64,000 bases of DNA from an uncultured Prevotella sp. (GCA_947170265.1 CAMVSV010000007.1:21300-85299); one strand, 5' to 3'; positions 35,149-44,645 are shown, counted from the stretch's first letter. A program made the numbers and translations. The notes: generated by a model from the letters alone, not told the origin.

Positions 35149-36733
35149 ATGCTTTTATAAACGACATAAACAACGGATGGGGATGAAGCACCGTTGATGA
35201 ATATTCCGGATGAAACTGAGTGCCAATGTACCAGCGCAGACTGGGCACCTCCACAATCTCCACGAGGTCGGCATCGGGGTTTACACCCACGCAAGCCATG
35301 CCCTTGGCTTCATACTCAGCCTTATAGCGGTTGTTGAATTCATAGCGGTGGCGGTGGCGCTCGCTGATGTGTGACGTGCCGCCATAAGCCGCAAAGGCAA
35401 GAGAGCCTTCGCGCAGCACGCAGTCATAGGCTCCCAGCCTCATGGTGCCACCCATCTGTGTTATGCTCTTCTGTTCCTCCATCATGTCAATCACGTTGTG
35501 GGGTGTCTCACCATCCATCTCGCTGCTGTTGGCATCCTTATATCCCAGCACGTTTCTTGCAAACTCTATCACCATCATCTGCATGCCCAGACAAATGCCG
35601 AAGGTTGGAATGTCGTTGGTCCTGCCGTATTCTGCTGCAATGACCTTGCCTTCAACACCTCTGCTGCCGAAACCCGGACATATCACCATGCCCGCCATGC
35701 CGTTGAGCTTGGATGCAACGTTTTGGGTTGTTATCTCCTCGCTGTTGACGAAGCATATCTTCACCTTCACATTATTATATATACCTGCAAGGTTTAGGCT
35801 CTCGCGTATGCTCTTGTAGGCATCCTGAAGGTCGTACTTGCCTACAAGGGCCACCTGCACCTCGCGCGTGGCATGGCGTTGTTTCTCCAGAAAAGCGTTC
35901 CAGGGCTTCATTGGCGGTGTCTCGCCCACGGGTATGCCAATCTTCCGGAGTATGGCAGCATCGAGCCCCTGCCGCTGCATGCTCACCGGTACTTCATAGA
36001 TTGACGGCATGTCCTCACTCTGGACCACACACTCCAGGTCTACATTACAAAACGATGCCACCTTCATGCGCAGCGCATTGTCAAGGTGGCGTTCTGTTCT
36101 CAGTACCAGTATGTCGGGCTGTATGCCCATGCCCTGAAGCTCCTTCACAGAGTGCTGGGTAGGCTTGGTCTTCAGTTCACCGGCAGCTCGCAGATAAGGA
36201 ACATAGGTGAGGTGCACACACACGGCATCGCGTCCCAGCTGCCAGCGCAGCTGACGTATGGCTTCCATGAATGGCGCACTCTCAATGTCGCCTATCGTGC
36301 CGCCCACCTCGGTAATCACGAAGTCAAGGTCTTCGTCGAGTCCCTCGCGCAGCATGCGGCGCTTGATCTCGTCGGTCACATGGGGCACCACCTGAATGGT
36401 CTTGCCGAGATAGTCGCCACGACGCTCGCGGTCTATCACTGTCTTGTATATGCGTCCTGTGGTTATTGAGTTGTTGCGGGTGGTGTGAATGCCGGTAAAC
36501 CGCTCATAGTGACCAAGGTCAAGGTCTGTCTCCATGCCATCCACCGTTACATAGCACTCGCCATGCTCATAGGGATTGAGAGTTCCCGGGTCAATGTTGA
36601 TGTAAGGGTCAAACTTCTGTATCGTTACCTTATAGCCTCGGGCCTGCAACAGCTTACCTATCGAGGCAGAGATAATGCCCTTGCCCAACGACGAAACTAC
36701 GCCTCCCGTAACGAAAATATATTTTTTATCCAT
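35123..36733 (-). CDS. pyrG: CTP synthase
   Basis: The 536-residue enzyme aminates UTP to CTP with glutamine and ATP. The synthetase domain begins KYIFVTGGVVSSLGKGI (P-loop, 4-20) and includes NIDPGTLNPYEHGE and the ITEVGGTIGDIES motif. The glutaminase domain has the nucleophile in FGICLGMQ near residue 380 and QFHPEYSS near 510. It is the first gene of the operon, with a near-perfect promoter, and its 3' end overlaps the purF-like gene. Confidence 0.97.
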   Translation of the reverse strand: MDKKYIFVTGGVVSSLGKGIISASIGKLLQARGYKVTIQKFDPYINIDPGTLNPYEHGECYVTVDGMETDLDLGHYERFTGIHTTRNNSITTGRIYKTVIDRERRGDYLGKTIQVVPHVTDEIKRRMLREGLDEDLDFVITEVGGTIGDIESAPFMEAIRQLRWQLGRDAVCVHLTYVPYLRAAGELKTKPTQHSVKELQGMGIQPDILVLRTERHLDNALRMKVASFCNVDLECVVQSEDMPSIYEVPVSMQRQGLDAAILRKIGIPVGETPPMKPWNAFLEKQRHATREVQVALVGKYDLQDAYKSIRESLNLAGIYNNVKVKICFVNSEEITTQNVASKLNGMAGMVICPGFGSRGVEGKVIAAEYGRTNDIPTFGICLGMQMMVIEFARNVLGYKDANSSEMDGETPHNVIDMMEEQKSITQMGGTMRLGAYDCVLREGSLAFAAYGGTSHISERHRHRYEFNNRYKAEYEAKGMACVGVNPDADLVEIVEVPSLRWYIGTQFHPEYSSTVLHPHPLFMSFIKACEDGTAEA

Positions 36734-36756
36734 AAAACAACTGTATTTATGGACTG

Positions 36757-36788
36757 CAAAATTACGACATTTTGCTAAACATTACAAA
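36757..36788 (-). promoter_or_regulatory. Promoter of the pyrG-purF-carA-carB'-asnB operon
   Basis: On the reverse strand TTTG (36785-36788) and TAATTTTG (36757-36764) are 20 bp apart, a full consensus promoter, 23 bp upstream of the pyrG start. No other promoter box is visible inside the operon. Confidence 0.8.
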
Positions 36789-37031
36789 CTTTTACTTACT
36801 TTTTTATAAAAATATTTATCTCAAACTTTCTTTTGTAAAGTTTTATTACACATTTTCTTTCCTTTTGTTTACACTTCTGTCATAAAGACAACCTTTTCCT
36901 GTCATTTTGTAAACAATCCAATTTTTCCAAATTGCATTTCCTTGGTTTCGCTTGGGCAAATTAGTTGTGGCGGACTTGCAAACATGCCACAACTGCGTGG
37001 CATGAGAACCCCCATCTTCGTAAAATTTCAA

Positions 37032-37306
37032 TTCCGTGAAACAGTTAACAAATGTGAACGAAAAATATTCTCCGCACACTCGGAAAACGAAAGTGCCACT
37101 TTCACGCTGCGAAAGAGGCTCTTTTACCTTCCAAAAGAGGCTCTTTTGCACGCTAAAAGAGGCTCTTTTAAAATGCCCCTTCCAACAATTTAACAATCAA
37201 TGAGTTACAGAGGCTGTTCACAGAGCCTTCCTAAGTCTTCAAATGTTAAAGAAACTGTCCAAAAATTTATATCCTTTTACATTTGTTTACAAAATGTTTC
37301 ACGGAA
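37032..37306 (+). mobile_element. MITE-like element, copy 1, with terminal inverted repeats and four phased palindromes
   Basis: The left end (37032-37055) starts TTCCGTGAAACAGTT and ends AACAAATGT. The right end (37279-37306), read inverted, starts TTCCGTGAAACATTTTG and ends AACAAATGT. Inside are four 15-bp palindromes starting at 37089, 37111, 37133 and 37155, exactly 22 bases apart (for example AAAAGAGGCTCTTTT). The whole 275 bp recurs inverted at 54890-55162. No transposase is encoded. The gap 36734-37439 holds this element plus the promoters of pyrG and the TM2 gene. Confidence 0.75.
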
Positions 37307-37385
37307 AATTTGTAACACTCCCCATCCTTGTTGGCCATGCAGGATAGCACTAATATGTCTGCCACTAAAAAAGTATGGCTTTTTC

Positions 37386-37417
37386 TTTGCCGTTTTGCTT
37401 GTTTATCAGTACCTTTG
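37386..37417 (+). promoter_or_regulatory. Promoter of the TM2 gene
   Basis: TTTG (37386-37389) and TACCTTTG (37410-37417) with a 20-bp spacer; the start codon is 22 bp further on. Confidence 0.75.
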
Positions 37418-37439
37418 CCTATAATAAACAATATTTGCT

Positions 37440-37817
37440 ATGGCACTAATCACTTGTCCCGAATGCGGAAACACCGTTTCCGACCAAGCTACTTCATGTC
37501 CCCACTGCGGAAAACCACTGAACGCTTTCAGTCAGACCGGCAACTACAACTCAGCTGGCACCAACAACTCATACAGAGGCACACCGTCGGGCAAAGACAG
37601 AGTCACTGCGGGCATACTCGCAATACTCATCGGCAGTCTCGGCGTACACTATTTCTATCTTGGCAAGACCATGCCGGGAATAGTATTCCTGCTATTTTGT
37701 TGCACGGGTATTCCTTCAGTGCTTGCACTCATTCAAGGCATACTGATGCTCACCATGACTGACGAGCAGTTTGACCAGAAATATGTGAGCACCGAGTCAT
37801 CGTTCCCGTTGTTCTAA
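37440..37817 (+). CDS. Zinc-ribbon TM2-domain membrane protein
   Basis: The 125-residue protein starts with a zinc ribbon (CPECG at 6-10, CPHCG at 20-24), then a polar linker, and then the TM2 domain: two helices joined by GSLGVHYFYLGKTMPGIVFLL (about 64-84). TM2 proteins are small membrane proteins of mostly unknown role. The conserved DRVTAGILAILIGSLGVHYFY core is clear. It has its own promoter and a weak hairpin after it (37825-37858). Confidence 0.88.
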   Translation: MALITCPECGNTVSDQATSCPHCGKPLNAFSQTGNYNSAGTNNSYRGTPSGKDRVTAGILAILIGSLGVHYFYLGKTMPGIVFLLFCCTGIPSVLALIQGILMLTMTDEQFDQKYVSTESSFPLF

Positions 37818-37824
37818 CTAAAAC

Positions 37825-37858
37825 AAGGTGGGAGACAGAGTAATGTGCCTTCCACCTT
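37825..37858 (+). terminator. Weak hairpin after the TM2 gene
   Basis: AAGGTGG (37825-37831) pairs with CCACCTT (37852-37858), followed by ATTTATAT rather than a pure T-run. Confidence 0.4.
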
Positions 37859-37946
37859 ATTTATATATAAGAAGTGAGTTTGTTTTCTTTTGAGAACAAG
37901 CACACTTTGTTTTTTTCACTCGCTTTTCCACAACTCTACAGGCAAT

Positions 37947-39236
37947 ATGGAACATCAGGTGCTGACACTTTTTCAGCTGAATGCCCTTGTGAGCGACATA
38001 CTTGAGCAGGGTATGCCATACAGCTATTGGGTGGAAGCCGAGCTTGCAGAGATACACGAAAGCCGCGGACATGCCTACCTGGATCTCATACAGACCGACG
38101 GCAACGGCACCCAGGGTGCTCCCGTGGCTCGTGCCCAGGCTCGGTGCTGGCGCAACGTGTGGCTTCAGCTCAACCCCTATTTCCAACGCATAACAAGCCA
38201 GCCGCTCCATGCAGGCATGAAGCTCATGCTTCAGGTGCATCCGCAGTTTCATCCCCTCTATGGCTTCTCGTGGATAGTGACCGACATCAATCCCGAGTAC
38301 ACCCTGGGCGACATGGCCCGCAAACGCATGGCCATAATTCAGCAGCTCAAGGACGAGGGCGTATACGACCTGCAGAAAGAACTCCCGCTGCCACTCTTCA
38401 CCCAACGCATAGCAATAGTATCGGCAGCGGGTGCCGCCGGATATGGCGACTTCTGCCGGCAGCTCCATGACAACACATACGGCTTCGCCTTCACCACCGA
38501 GCTCTTTGAAGCCACCATGCAGGGTGAACAGGTAGAGAGCACCGTAATCGACGCATTGAACCGCATAAACCTCCGCATCGACGAATTTGACGTGGTGGTG
38601 ATCATTCGTGGTGGTGGCGCCACTGCCGACCTCAGCGGCTTCGACACCCTGCTGCTTGCCGAAAACGTGGCAAACTTTCCGCTGCCGGTAATCACCGGCA
38701 TAGGTCACGACCGCGACGAGAGCATACTCGACATGATCGCCCATACCAGGGTTAAGACACCTACTGCCGCAGCAGCCTTCCTCATTGACCACCTCAGAGA
38801 GGTTGACGAGCGCATAGACTATGCGCGGCAAGCCATAGCGGCATACATAGACAACCGCATGCAGCGGGAGAAGCAACGCTTGGCACAGCTCACACAGCTC
38901 ATACCGTTGCTGCCGCAACAGCGGCTTCTGCGTGCACGCCACCATATAGACCTGTGCAGTCAGCGCATCAATGCTGCCCTTCGCCAGATAATAGACAGCA
39001 GGCAACACAGGCTCAGCACCATAGAGGTGCAGCTCAAAGGCTACGACCCCACCCTCCTGCTCAGGCGAGGCTACAGCATTACCCTGAAAAACGGCAAGGC
39101 GGTGACACACGTCTCGCAGCTTGACAGCGGCGACACCATAGAGACACGGTTGCTTGGCGGAACGGCACTCTCCACGGTGACACATCTCACCCCCGACAAC
39201 GAACAAAAGAAACGCAAAAAACAAACAAAGTCATGA
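37947..39236 (+). CDS. xseA: Exodeoxyribonuclease VII large subunit
   Basis: XseA is the catalytic subunit of ExoVII, which degrades single-stranded DNA. ATG 37947 (MEHQVLTLFQLNALVSDILE) was chosen because it aligns with the family's N-terminal OB-fold; the longer frame from TTG 37890 adds unrelated residues. The OB-fold domain (about 1-105) includes YWVEAELAEIHESRGHAYLDL. The catalytic core has RIAIVSAAGAAGYGDF, VVIIRGGGATADLSGFD (about 213-229) and ITGIGHDRDESILD. Coiled coils follow. The xseB start codon overlaps its stop. Confidence 0.93.
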   Translation: MEHQVLTLFQLNALVSDILEQGMPYSYWVEAELAEIHESRGHAYLDLIQTDGNGTQGAPVARAQARCWRNVWLQLNPYFQRITSQPLHAGMKLMLQVHPQFHPLYGFSWIVTDINPEYTLGDMARKRMAIIQQLKDEGVYDLQKELPLPLFTQRIAIVSAAGAAGYGDFCRQLHDNTYGFAFTTELFEATMQGEQVESTVIDALNRINLRIDEFDVVVIIRGGGATADLSGFDTLLLAENVANFPLPVITGIGHDRDESILDMIAHTRVKTPTAAAAFLIDHLREVDERIDYARQAIAAYIDNRMQREKQRLAQLTQLIPLLPQQRLLRARHHIDLCSQRINAALRQIIDSRQHRLSTIEVQLKGYDPTLLLRRGYSITLKNGKAVTHVSQLDSGDTIETRLLGGTALSTVTHLTPDNEQKKRKKQTKS

Positions 39237-39409
39237 AATACGAAGAAGCCATACAACAGCTCGAGACCATCGTGAGCAACATGGAAAACGACAGCTACGA
39301 CATTGACCAGCTCTCGGCAAAGCTCAAGGAAGCACAGAAACTCATAAAGACTTGCCGCGACAAGCTCAGAGCCACAGAAGACGAGCTCAAGAAGGCTGCC
39401 GAGAAATGA
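39233..39409 (+). CDS. xseB: Exodeoxyribonuclease VII small subunit
   Basis: A 58-residue, mostly helical protein beginning MKYEEAIQQLETIVSNME with the family pattern (EAIQQLE.IV..ME.......LS..L). Many small XseB subunits coil around the C-terminal helices of XseA to form the active complex. Its ATG overlaps the xseA stop codon by 4 bases (ATGA). It is shorter than the 80-residue E. coli protein but includes the entire conserved helical part. Confidence 0.92.
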   Translation: MKYEEAIQQLETIVSNMENDSYDIDQLSAKLKEAQKLIKTCRDKLRATEDELKKAAEK

Positions 39410-39468
39410 CGATGATGTATGAAAACATCATCAAAAAAGCCTTTTTCCTTAAAAATAAACAAGAATAA

Positions 39469-39499
39469 TTGCACTACTGCGTTAAAATGTATAATTTTG
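39469..39499 (+). promoter_or_regulatory. ilvE promoter
   Basis: TTGC (39469) and TAATTTTG (39492-39499) with a 19-bp spacer, 33 bp before the start codon. Confidence 0.65.
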
Positions 39500-39531
39500 C
39501 ACGCAGTTATAAAACATAATGACAGAATAAG

Positions 39532-40548
39532 ATGAAGAATATTGATTGGGCAAACCTGTCGTTCGGATACATGCCGACCGACTACAATGTTCGCTGTTAC
39601 TATCGTGACGGCAAGTGGGGAGAAATAGAAGTTAGCTCCGACGAATACCTCAAGATGCACATGGCTGCCACCTGTCTGCACTACGGACAGGAAGCCTTTG
39701 AAGGACTCAAGGCCTACCGCTGCCCCGACGGTAAGGTGAGACTCTTCCGTGTGAAAGACAATGCGGCACGCCTGCAGAGCACCTGCCGCGGAATAATGAT
39801 GCCCGAGGTGCCCACAGAGCTCTTCGAGGAGATGGCAAAGAAGGTGGTAAGACTCAATCAGGACTATATCCCTACCTATGAGAGCGGCGCTACGCTCTAC
39901 CTGCGTCCACTGATGATTGGTACGAGCGCACAGGTGGGAGTACACCCCTCAAAGGAATATCTGTTCATGATATTCGTCACACCCGTGGGACCATACTTCA
40001 AGGGCGGCTTCTCAAGCAACCCGTATGTGATCATACGCGACTACGACCGCTCGGCACCACTCGGCACCGGTATCTACAAGGTGGGCGGCAACTATGCTGC
40101 ATCGCTCAAGGCCAACCACATAGCCCACGAGAAAGGCTATGCCTGCGAGTTCTATCTTGACGCAAAGGAAAAGAAATACATTGACGAGTGTGGCGCAGCC
40201 AACTTCTTCGGCATCAAGGACAACACCTATGTGACACCGAAGTCAACAAGCATACTGCCCAGCATCACCAACAAGAGCCTCATGCAGGTGGCTGAAGACC
40301 TGGGACTGAAGGTAGAACGCCGACCCATTCCCGAGGAAGAACTCACCACATTCCAGGAAGCAGGTGCCTGCGGCACCGCTGCCGTGATTTCGCCTATATC
40401 ATATATCGACGACCTCGACACCGGCAAACGCTATAACTTCGGAGCCGAGCCTGGTCCGGTGAGCCGCAAGCTCTACGATACACTGCGCGGCATACAGTAT
40501 GGCACCATTGAAGACAAGCACGGCTGGACAACAGTGGTCATAGAGTAA
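39532..40548 (+). CDS. ilvE: Branched-chain amino acid aminotransferase
   Basis: The 338-residue PLP enzyme moves amino groups between glutamate and the keto acids of Val, Leu and Ile. It is the fold type IV, BCAT-2-like form. The PLP lysine is in YKVGGNYAAS (about 182-191). The family block DECGAANFFG (about 222-231) binds cofactor and substrate. FEGLKAYRCPDG and RPLMIGTSAQVGV are also present. It stands alone, with its own promoter. A DUF975 membrane protein follows after 30 bp and may be co-transcribed by chance. Confidence 0.93.
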   Translation: MKNIDWANLSFGYMPTDYNVRCYYRDGKWGEIEVSSDEYLKMHMAATCLHYGQEAFEGLKAYRCPDGKVRLFRVKDNAARLQSTCRGIMMPEVPTELFEEMAKKVVRLNQDYIPTYESGATLYLRPLMIGTSAQVGVHPSKEYLFMIFVTPVGPYFKGGFSSNPYVIIRDYDRSAPLGTGIYKVGGNYAASLKANHIAHEKGYACEFYLDAKEKKYIDECGAANFFGIKDNTYVTPKSTSILPSITNKSLMQVAEDLGLKVERRPIPEEELTTFQEAGACGTAAVISPISYIDDLDTGKRYNFGAEPGPVSRKLYDTLRGIQYGTIEDKHGWTTVVIE

Positions 40549-40578
40549 ACCTCCCTGACCAACAACGACAGTGAACCT

Positions 40579-41235
40579 ATGGATACAACAGGCAACTACA
40601 AAGACAGAGCCTTGAGCGTGCTTGAAGGCAACTGGCGCACCATGGTGCTTCTCACATTTCTCTATATCGTGATAGCTGAGGGAGTGTTCAGAGCGCTGAC
40701 CTTAACCTGCCAGCTGCTGTGGCACGCACCAGAGGCAAAGCTGGCGGGCTCGCTGCTGAGCATACCAATAACATTGGTGCTGCTGCCCGTGCAGTGGAGC
40801 TATGTCGCGAGCTTTCTCAGGCTCAGAAACGGCGAGCAAGTCAAGGTGAACAATCTCTTTGACTGTTTCAAGGACTACACACGAATATTTGTCACCAAGC
40901 TGTTGCAATTCATCTACACCATGCTGTGGACGATGCTGTTCATAGTGCCGGGAGTGATGAAGTCATACTCGTATGCCATGACCGACTTCATACTGCTTGA
41001 TGACCCCACCATCAGCGACGACAAGGCCATAGACAAGAGCATGAAGATGATGGAAGGTCACCGCATGGAGCTGTTCATGCTCGACCTGAGCTTCATAGGA
41101 TGGGCATTGCTCGCCATCCTTACCTGCGGTCTGGGCTTCCTGCTGCTCAGTCCATACGTCTATGCTGCGCACGCAGAGTTCTATGAAGACCTGAAGCAAC
41201 AGGGCAACAGTCTCGAAGACATCACAAACCTCTGA
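40579..41235 (+). CDS. DUF975-family membrane protein
   Basis: The 218-residue protein has about five hydrophobic segments. It carries the DUF975 features: ALSVLEGNWRTMVLLTF at the start, RLRNGEQVKVNNLFDCFKDY in a middle loop, VPGVMKSYSYAMTDFILLDDP and AHAEFYEDL at the end. Function in this family is not known; it is found across Firmicutes and Bacteroidota. It is followed by a hairpin. Confidence 0.85.
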   Translation: MDTTGNYKDRALSVLEGNWRTMVLLTFLYIVIAEGVFRALTLTCQLLWHAPEAKLAGSLLSIPITLVLLPVQWSYVASFLRLRNGEQVKVNNLFDCFKDYTRIFVTKLLQFIYTMLWTMLFIVPGVMKSYSYAMTDFILLDDPTISDDKAIDKSMKMMEGHRMELFMLDLSFIGWALLAILTCGLGFLLLSPYVYAAHAEFYEDLKQQGNSLEDITNL

Positions 41236-41251
41236 CACACCATAGCCATAA

Positions 41252-41304
41252 CAGCGAGGAACGGCACATGGGGACATCACATGTTCCACAGCCATTCCTC
41301 GCTG
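41252..41304 (+). terminator. Hairpin after the DUF975 gene
   Basis: CAGCGAGGAA (41252-41261) and TTCCTCGCTG (41295-41304) form a perfect 10-bp stem, followed by TTTG. The T-run is short. Confidence 0.6.
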
Positions 41305-41359
41305 TTTGCCGTTTATAACGTAATATCAACAAGAATCTTTAAAGCAAGAATACAACACC

Positions 41360-42163
41360 ATGAGCAAAGGTAAGCTACAGAAATTTGCTGAGATGGAGAC
41401 CTTCAGCAACGTGTTCCAATACCCATACTCAGTGATTGACCAAGTGCCGTTCGAGATGAAAGGACACTGGAGAGAGCAGTATTTCCACAACGACAACCCC
41501 ATAGTGCTTGAGCTCGGCTGCGGCAAGGGCGAATATACCGTTGGACTCGCAAAAATCTATCCCGACATGAACTTCATTGGGGTGGACATAAAGGGTGCGC
41601 GCATGCACAAAGGTGCCAAGGAAGCACTCGACAAGGGGCTTGCCAATGTGGCATTCCTGCGTACAAACATAGAGATTATTGACCGGTTCTTCGCCCAGGA
41701 CGAGGTGCAGCAGATTTGGCTCACATTCAGCGACCCGCAGATGAAGAATCCCAGGAAGCGACTCTCCTCAACATTCTTCATGGAGAGATACCGGAGGTTT
41801 CTGGAAGACAAGGGAATGATACACCTGAAGACTGATTCCAACTTCCTGTTCACCTACACCACCGAGATGGTCAGCCACAACCAGCTGCCCTTGGTGTTCA
41901 GGACTGAAGACCTCTATCACGACCCACGTCTCACCCTTTCGGCAGACAGCCGCCACTTCGCCACCGATGACGACAAGTTCTTCCTGCCAAACTTCCAGAC
42001 CTACTATGAGTCGCAATGGATAGAGCGCGGTCTCAACATCAAATACATGCGTTTCATCCTTCCTGCCAATGGAGAGCTTGCCGAACCCGACATAGAGATA
42101 GAGCTCGACGACTACCGCTCATACAAGCGCGTGAGCAGGAGCAGCGTGGCAAAAAGGAAATGA
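41360..42163 (+). CDS. trmB: tRNA (guanine-46-N7)-methyltransferase
   Basis: TrmB adds the m7G46 base in the variable loop of many tRNAs. The SAM motif is [16 protein letters not shown] (about 48-63). The family signature is [15 protein letters not shown] (about 119-133). The 267-residue length is a little above the usual 210-240, with extra residues at the N-terminus, as in other Bacteroidota. It stands alone, before a strong terminator. Confidence 0.93.
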   Translation: MSKGKLQKFAEMETFSNVFQYPYSVIDQVPFEMKGHWREQYFHNDNPIVLELGCGKGEYTVGLAKIYPDMNFIGVDIKGARMHKGAKEALDKGLANVAFLRTNIEIIDRFFAQDEVQQIWLTFSDPQMKNPRKRLSSTFFMERYRRFLEDKGMIHLKTDSNFLFTYTTEMVSHNQLPLVFRTEDLYHDPRLTLSADSRHFATDDDKFFLPNFQTYYESQWIERGLNIKYMRFILPANGELAEPDIEIELDDYRSYKRVSRSSVAKRK

Positions 42164-42201
42164 TGCAATGCTACTATCCGTCACAGACAAAATAAAAAGG
42201 T

Positions 42202-42238
42202 AAAGGGGCTCTCCGCCATCACGGCGTTGAGCCCCTTT
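42202..42238 (+). terminator. Terminator after trmB
   Basis: AAAGGGGCTC (42202-42211) and GAGCCCCTTT (42229-42238) form a perfect stem with an inner GCC/GGC pair. Two more hairpins (ACCCCG..CGGGGC region; CTTTGGC-AAAA-GCCAAAG, 42331-42348) lie between it and glnN and may end the minus-strand transcript. Confidence 0.75.
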
Positions 42239-42359
42239 CAGATTTCAGGCAAAGGTTGAAGAAGTGTAACCTTTCCAAAATCCGGTGGTCGCATGACCAC
42301 TATTTAGACACCCCGCCAGGAACGACGGGGCTTTGGCAAAAGCCAAAGGACAGGATATC

Positions 42360-44576
42360 CTATCTTATGAACAGTAATTCTCTGTATTTGGGCAACGGCC
42401 AAAGACTGTCGTCAACAATAAGCTCCAGCTTGTCAATCTCGTAGCGAATGGCATCGAGCTTAGGCTCCACGGTGTCGTGATAGGCAATGGCTTTCTCGTG
42501 CTCTCCGGCAATCTTATTGGCAGCCTTGCGGGCATTGACGAGGTCTTCCACGCCTTTCTCTATGGCACTGGTGCGCTCGGCTATCTCCTCGATGATCTTC
42601 TTGTTGCGAGCAGAGAGTTTGTCGGCAGTGCCAAGCGGGAACACCACAGCCATGTTGCACACGTTTTGCAGCAACGCACTCTGATAGCGGGTGGCTACGG
42701 GTATGATATGGTTCATGGAGATGTCGCCCAGGACGCGGGCTTCAATCTGTATCTTCTTTGTGTAGGTTTCCCATTTCACCTCGTTTCTTGCCTCCAGCTC
42801 CTTCTTCGTCATCACTCCCAGACTCTCGAACATCTCTATGCTCTGGGCATCGAGATAGCGCTCGAATATTTTAGGACAAGACTTCTCTACGTCAAGACCG
42901 CGTTTCTCTGCTTCTATAACCCACTCGTCGGAATAGCCGTTGCCATCGAAGCGTATGGGTTTGCAGGTCTTGATGTCCTCACGCAGTACGTCGATAATGG
43001 CGTGGTACTTGCCGGTGTGGCCCGTTCCTTCGTATTTCTCGGCATATTCGGGAATGAGAGCGTCAACGCGTTTCTTGAACGATGTCAGAGCCTCAGCCAC
43101 AGCCGAGTTGAGGGCAATCATTGCCGAGGCACAGTTGGCTTCGCTGCCAACGGCACGGAACTCGAACCTGTTGCCGGTGAAGGCGAAAGGCGACGTGCGG
43201 TTACGGTCGGTATTGTCGATGAACAGCTCGGGAATTTCGGGAATGTCCATCTTCATGCCCTGTTTGCCGTCCATGGTGAACAGGTCTTCCTTGTCGGCTT
43301 TCTCAATGTGGTCGAGAAGTTCCGAGAGTTGCTTGCCGAGGAACGACGAGATGATGGCAGGCGGTGCCTCGTTGGCTCCCAGTCGGTGGGCATTGGTGGC
43401 ACTCATGATGCTGGCTTTGAGCAGTCCGTTGTGGCGATAGACACCCATGAGTGTCTCGACGATGAACACGGCGAAGCGCAGGTTCTGCTCGGGAGTCTTG
43501 CCGGGAGCATGCAGCAGTATGCCGTTGTCGGTGGAGAGACTCCAGTTGTTGTGCTTTCCAGAGCCGTTGATGCCTGCAAAGGGTTTTTCGTGGAGCAACA
43601 CACGGAAGCCGTGGTGGCGTGCCACTCGCTTCATGAGCGACATGAGGAGCATGTTGTGGTCTACCGCCAGATTGGTCTCCTCGAAGATGGGAGCCAACTC
43701 AAACTGGTTGGGTGCCACTTCGTTGTGGCGTGTCTTGCAGGGAATGCCGAGCTCCAGAGCATGTATCTCCAGGTCACGCATGAAGGCTGCCACACGTTCG
43801 GGTATGGCTCCGAAGTAATGATCGTCCATCTGCTGGTTCTTTGCCGAATCGTGACCCATGAGGGTGCGCCCGGTGAGCAGTAGGTCGGGACGAGCGGCAT
43901 AGAGTCCCTCGTCAACAAGGAAGTATTCCTGTTCCCATCCGAGGTTTGACGTTACCTTCTTCACGCTGGGATCGAAGTAGTGGCATACGTCGGTGGCAGC
44001 CGTGTTGACAGCCTTGAGCGCACGCAGCAGTGGTGCCTTGTAGTCAAGAGCCTCACCGCTGTAGCTTATGAATACGGTGGGTATGCACAGAGTGTCGTCG
44101 ATGATGAACACGGGCGATGTGGGGTCCCATGCCGAGTAGCCACGCGCCTCGAAGGTGGAGCGTATGCCTCCGCTGGGAAAGGAACTTGCATCGGGTTCCT
44201 GCTGTACGAGCAGCTTGCCCGAGAATTCTTCAATCATTCCTCCTTTGCCGTCGTGCTCCAAGAAGGAGTCGTGCTTCTCGGCTGTTCCTTCCGTCAGGGG
44301 CTGGAACCAGTGGGTGTAATGGGTCACTCCCTGTTCCTTTGCCCACTGCATGATGCCTGCAGCCACATGGTCGGCTATATGACGGTCGAGCCGGGCACCG
44401 TTGTCAATCACGTCGACCATCTGCTCATACACGTCCTTGGGAAGGTACTTATACATCTTCTCACGGTTGAAAACCTTGCGTCCGAAGTATTCGTAAGGAC
44501 GCTCACTTGGTGCTTCTACGTCGAGCGGCTTCTTTCTGAAAGCCTCGCCTACAACTTGAAATCTTAATGTTTCCAT
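42360..44576 (-). CDS. glnN: Glutamine synthetase, type III
   Basis: The enzyme makes glutamine from glutamate, ammonia and ATP. At 738 residues it is the large GSIII form typical of Bacteroidota. METLRFQVV at 44576 was taken as the start; a TTG at 44585 is less likely. The ATP and glutamate-binding signature is FAGINGSGKHNNWSLSTD (about 325-342). NRTSPFAFTGNRFEFRAVGS and KTRHNEVAPNQFELAP are typical of GSIII. It is also called glnA in Bacteroides fragilis. It lies 69 bp downstream of the ammonium transporter on the same strand with no promoter box between, so ammonium uptake and fixation are expected to be co-regulated. Confidence 0.95.
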   Translation of the reverse strand: METLRFQVVGEAFRKKPLDVEAPSERPYEYFGRKVFNREKMYKYLPKDVYEQMVDVIDNGARLDRHIADHVAAGIMQWAKEQGVTHYTHWFQPLTEGTAEKHDSFLEHDGKGGMIEEFSGKLLVQQEPDASSFPSGGIRSTFEARGYSAWDPTSPVFIIDDTLCIPTVFISYSGEALDYKAPLLRALKAVNTAATDVCHYFDPSVKKVTSNLGWEQEYFLVDEGLYAARPDLLLTGRTLMGHDSAKNQQMDDHYFGAIPERVAAFMRDLEIHALELGIPCKTRHNEVAPNQFELAPIFEETNLAVDHNMLLMSLMKRVARHHGFRVLLHEKPFAGINGSGKHNNWSLSTDNGILLHAPGKTPEQNLRFAVFIVETLMGVYRHNGLLKASIMSATNAHRLGANEAPPAIISSFLGKQLSELLDHIEKADKEDLFTMDGKQGMKMDIPEIPELFIDNTDRNRTSPFAFTGNRFEFRAVGSEANCASAMIALNSAVAEALTSFKKRVDALIPEYAEKYEGTGHTGKYHAIIDVLREDIKTCKPIRFDGNGYSDEWVIEAEKRGLDVEKSCPKIFERYLDAQSIEMFESLGVMTKKELEARNEVKWETYTKKIQIEARVLGDISMNHIIPVATRYQSALLQNVCNMAVVFPLGTADKLSARNKKIIEEIAERTSAIEKGVEDLVNARKAANKIAGEHEKAIAYHDTVEPKLDAIRYEIDKLELIVDDSLWPLPKYRELLFIR

Positions 44577-44645
44577 ATATATCAATTTCTTACTGTTTGA
44601 ATATTCTGTTGTTTTTTAAAAAGTGTTCACCTGTTGTTTCCTATA

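Noticed and set aside
37089..37169. Reading the phased palindromes as a CRISPR array
   Set aside because: Spacing is 22 bp with only 7 bases between palindromes, the 'spacers' are too short and not varied, and no cas genes are present.
36846..37196. 116-residue minus-strand ORF and the similar 61-residue ORF at 55043-55228
   Set aside because: Their shared protein sequence arises because both read through copies of the same non-coding repeat element.
42256..42444. 62-residue plus-strand ORF at the 3' side of trmB
   Set aside because: It covers three terminator-like hairpins and the end of glnN; the codons reflect those structures.
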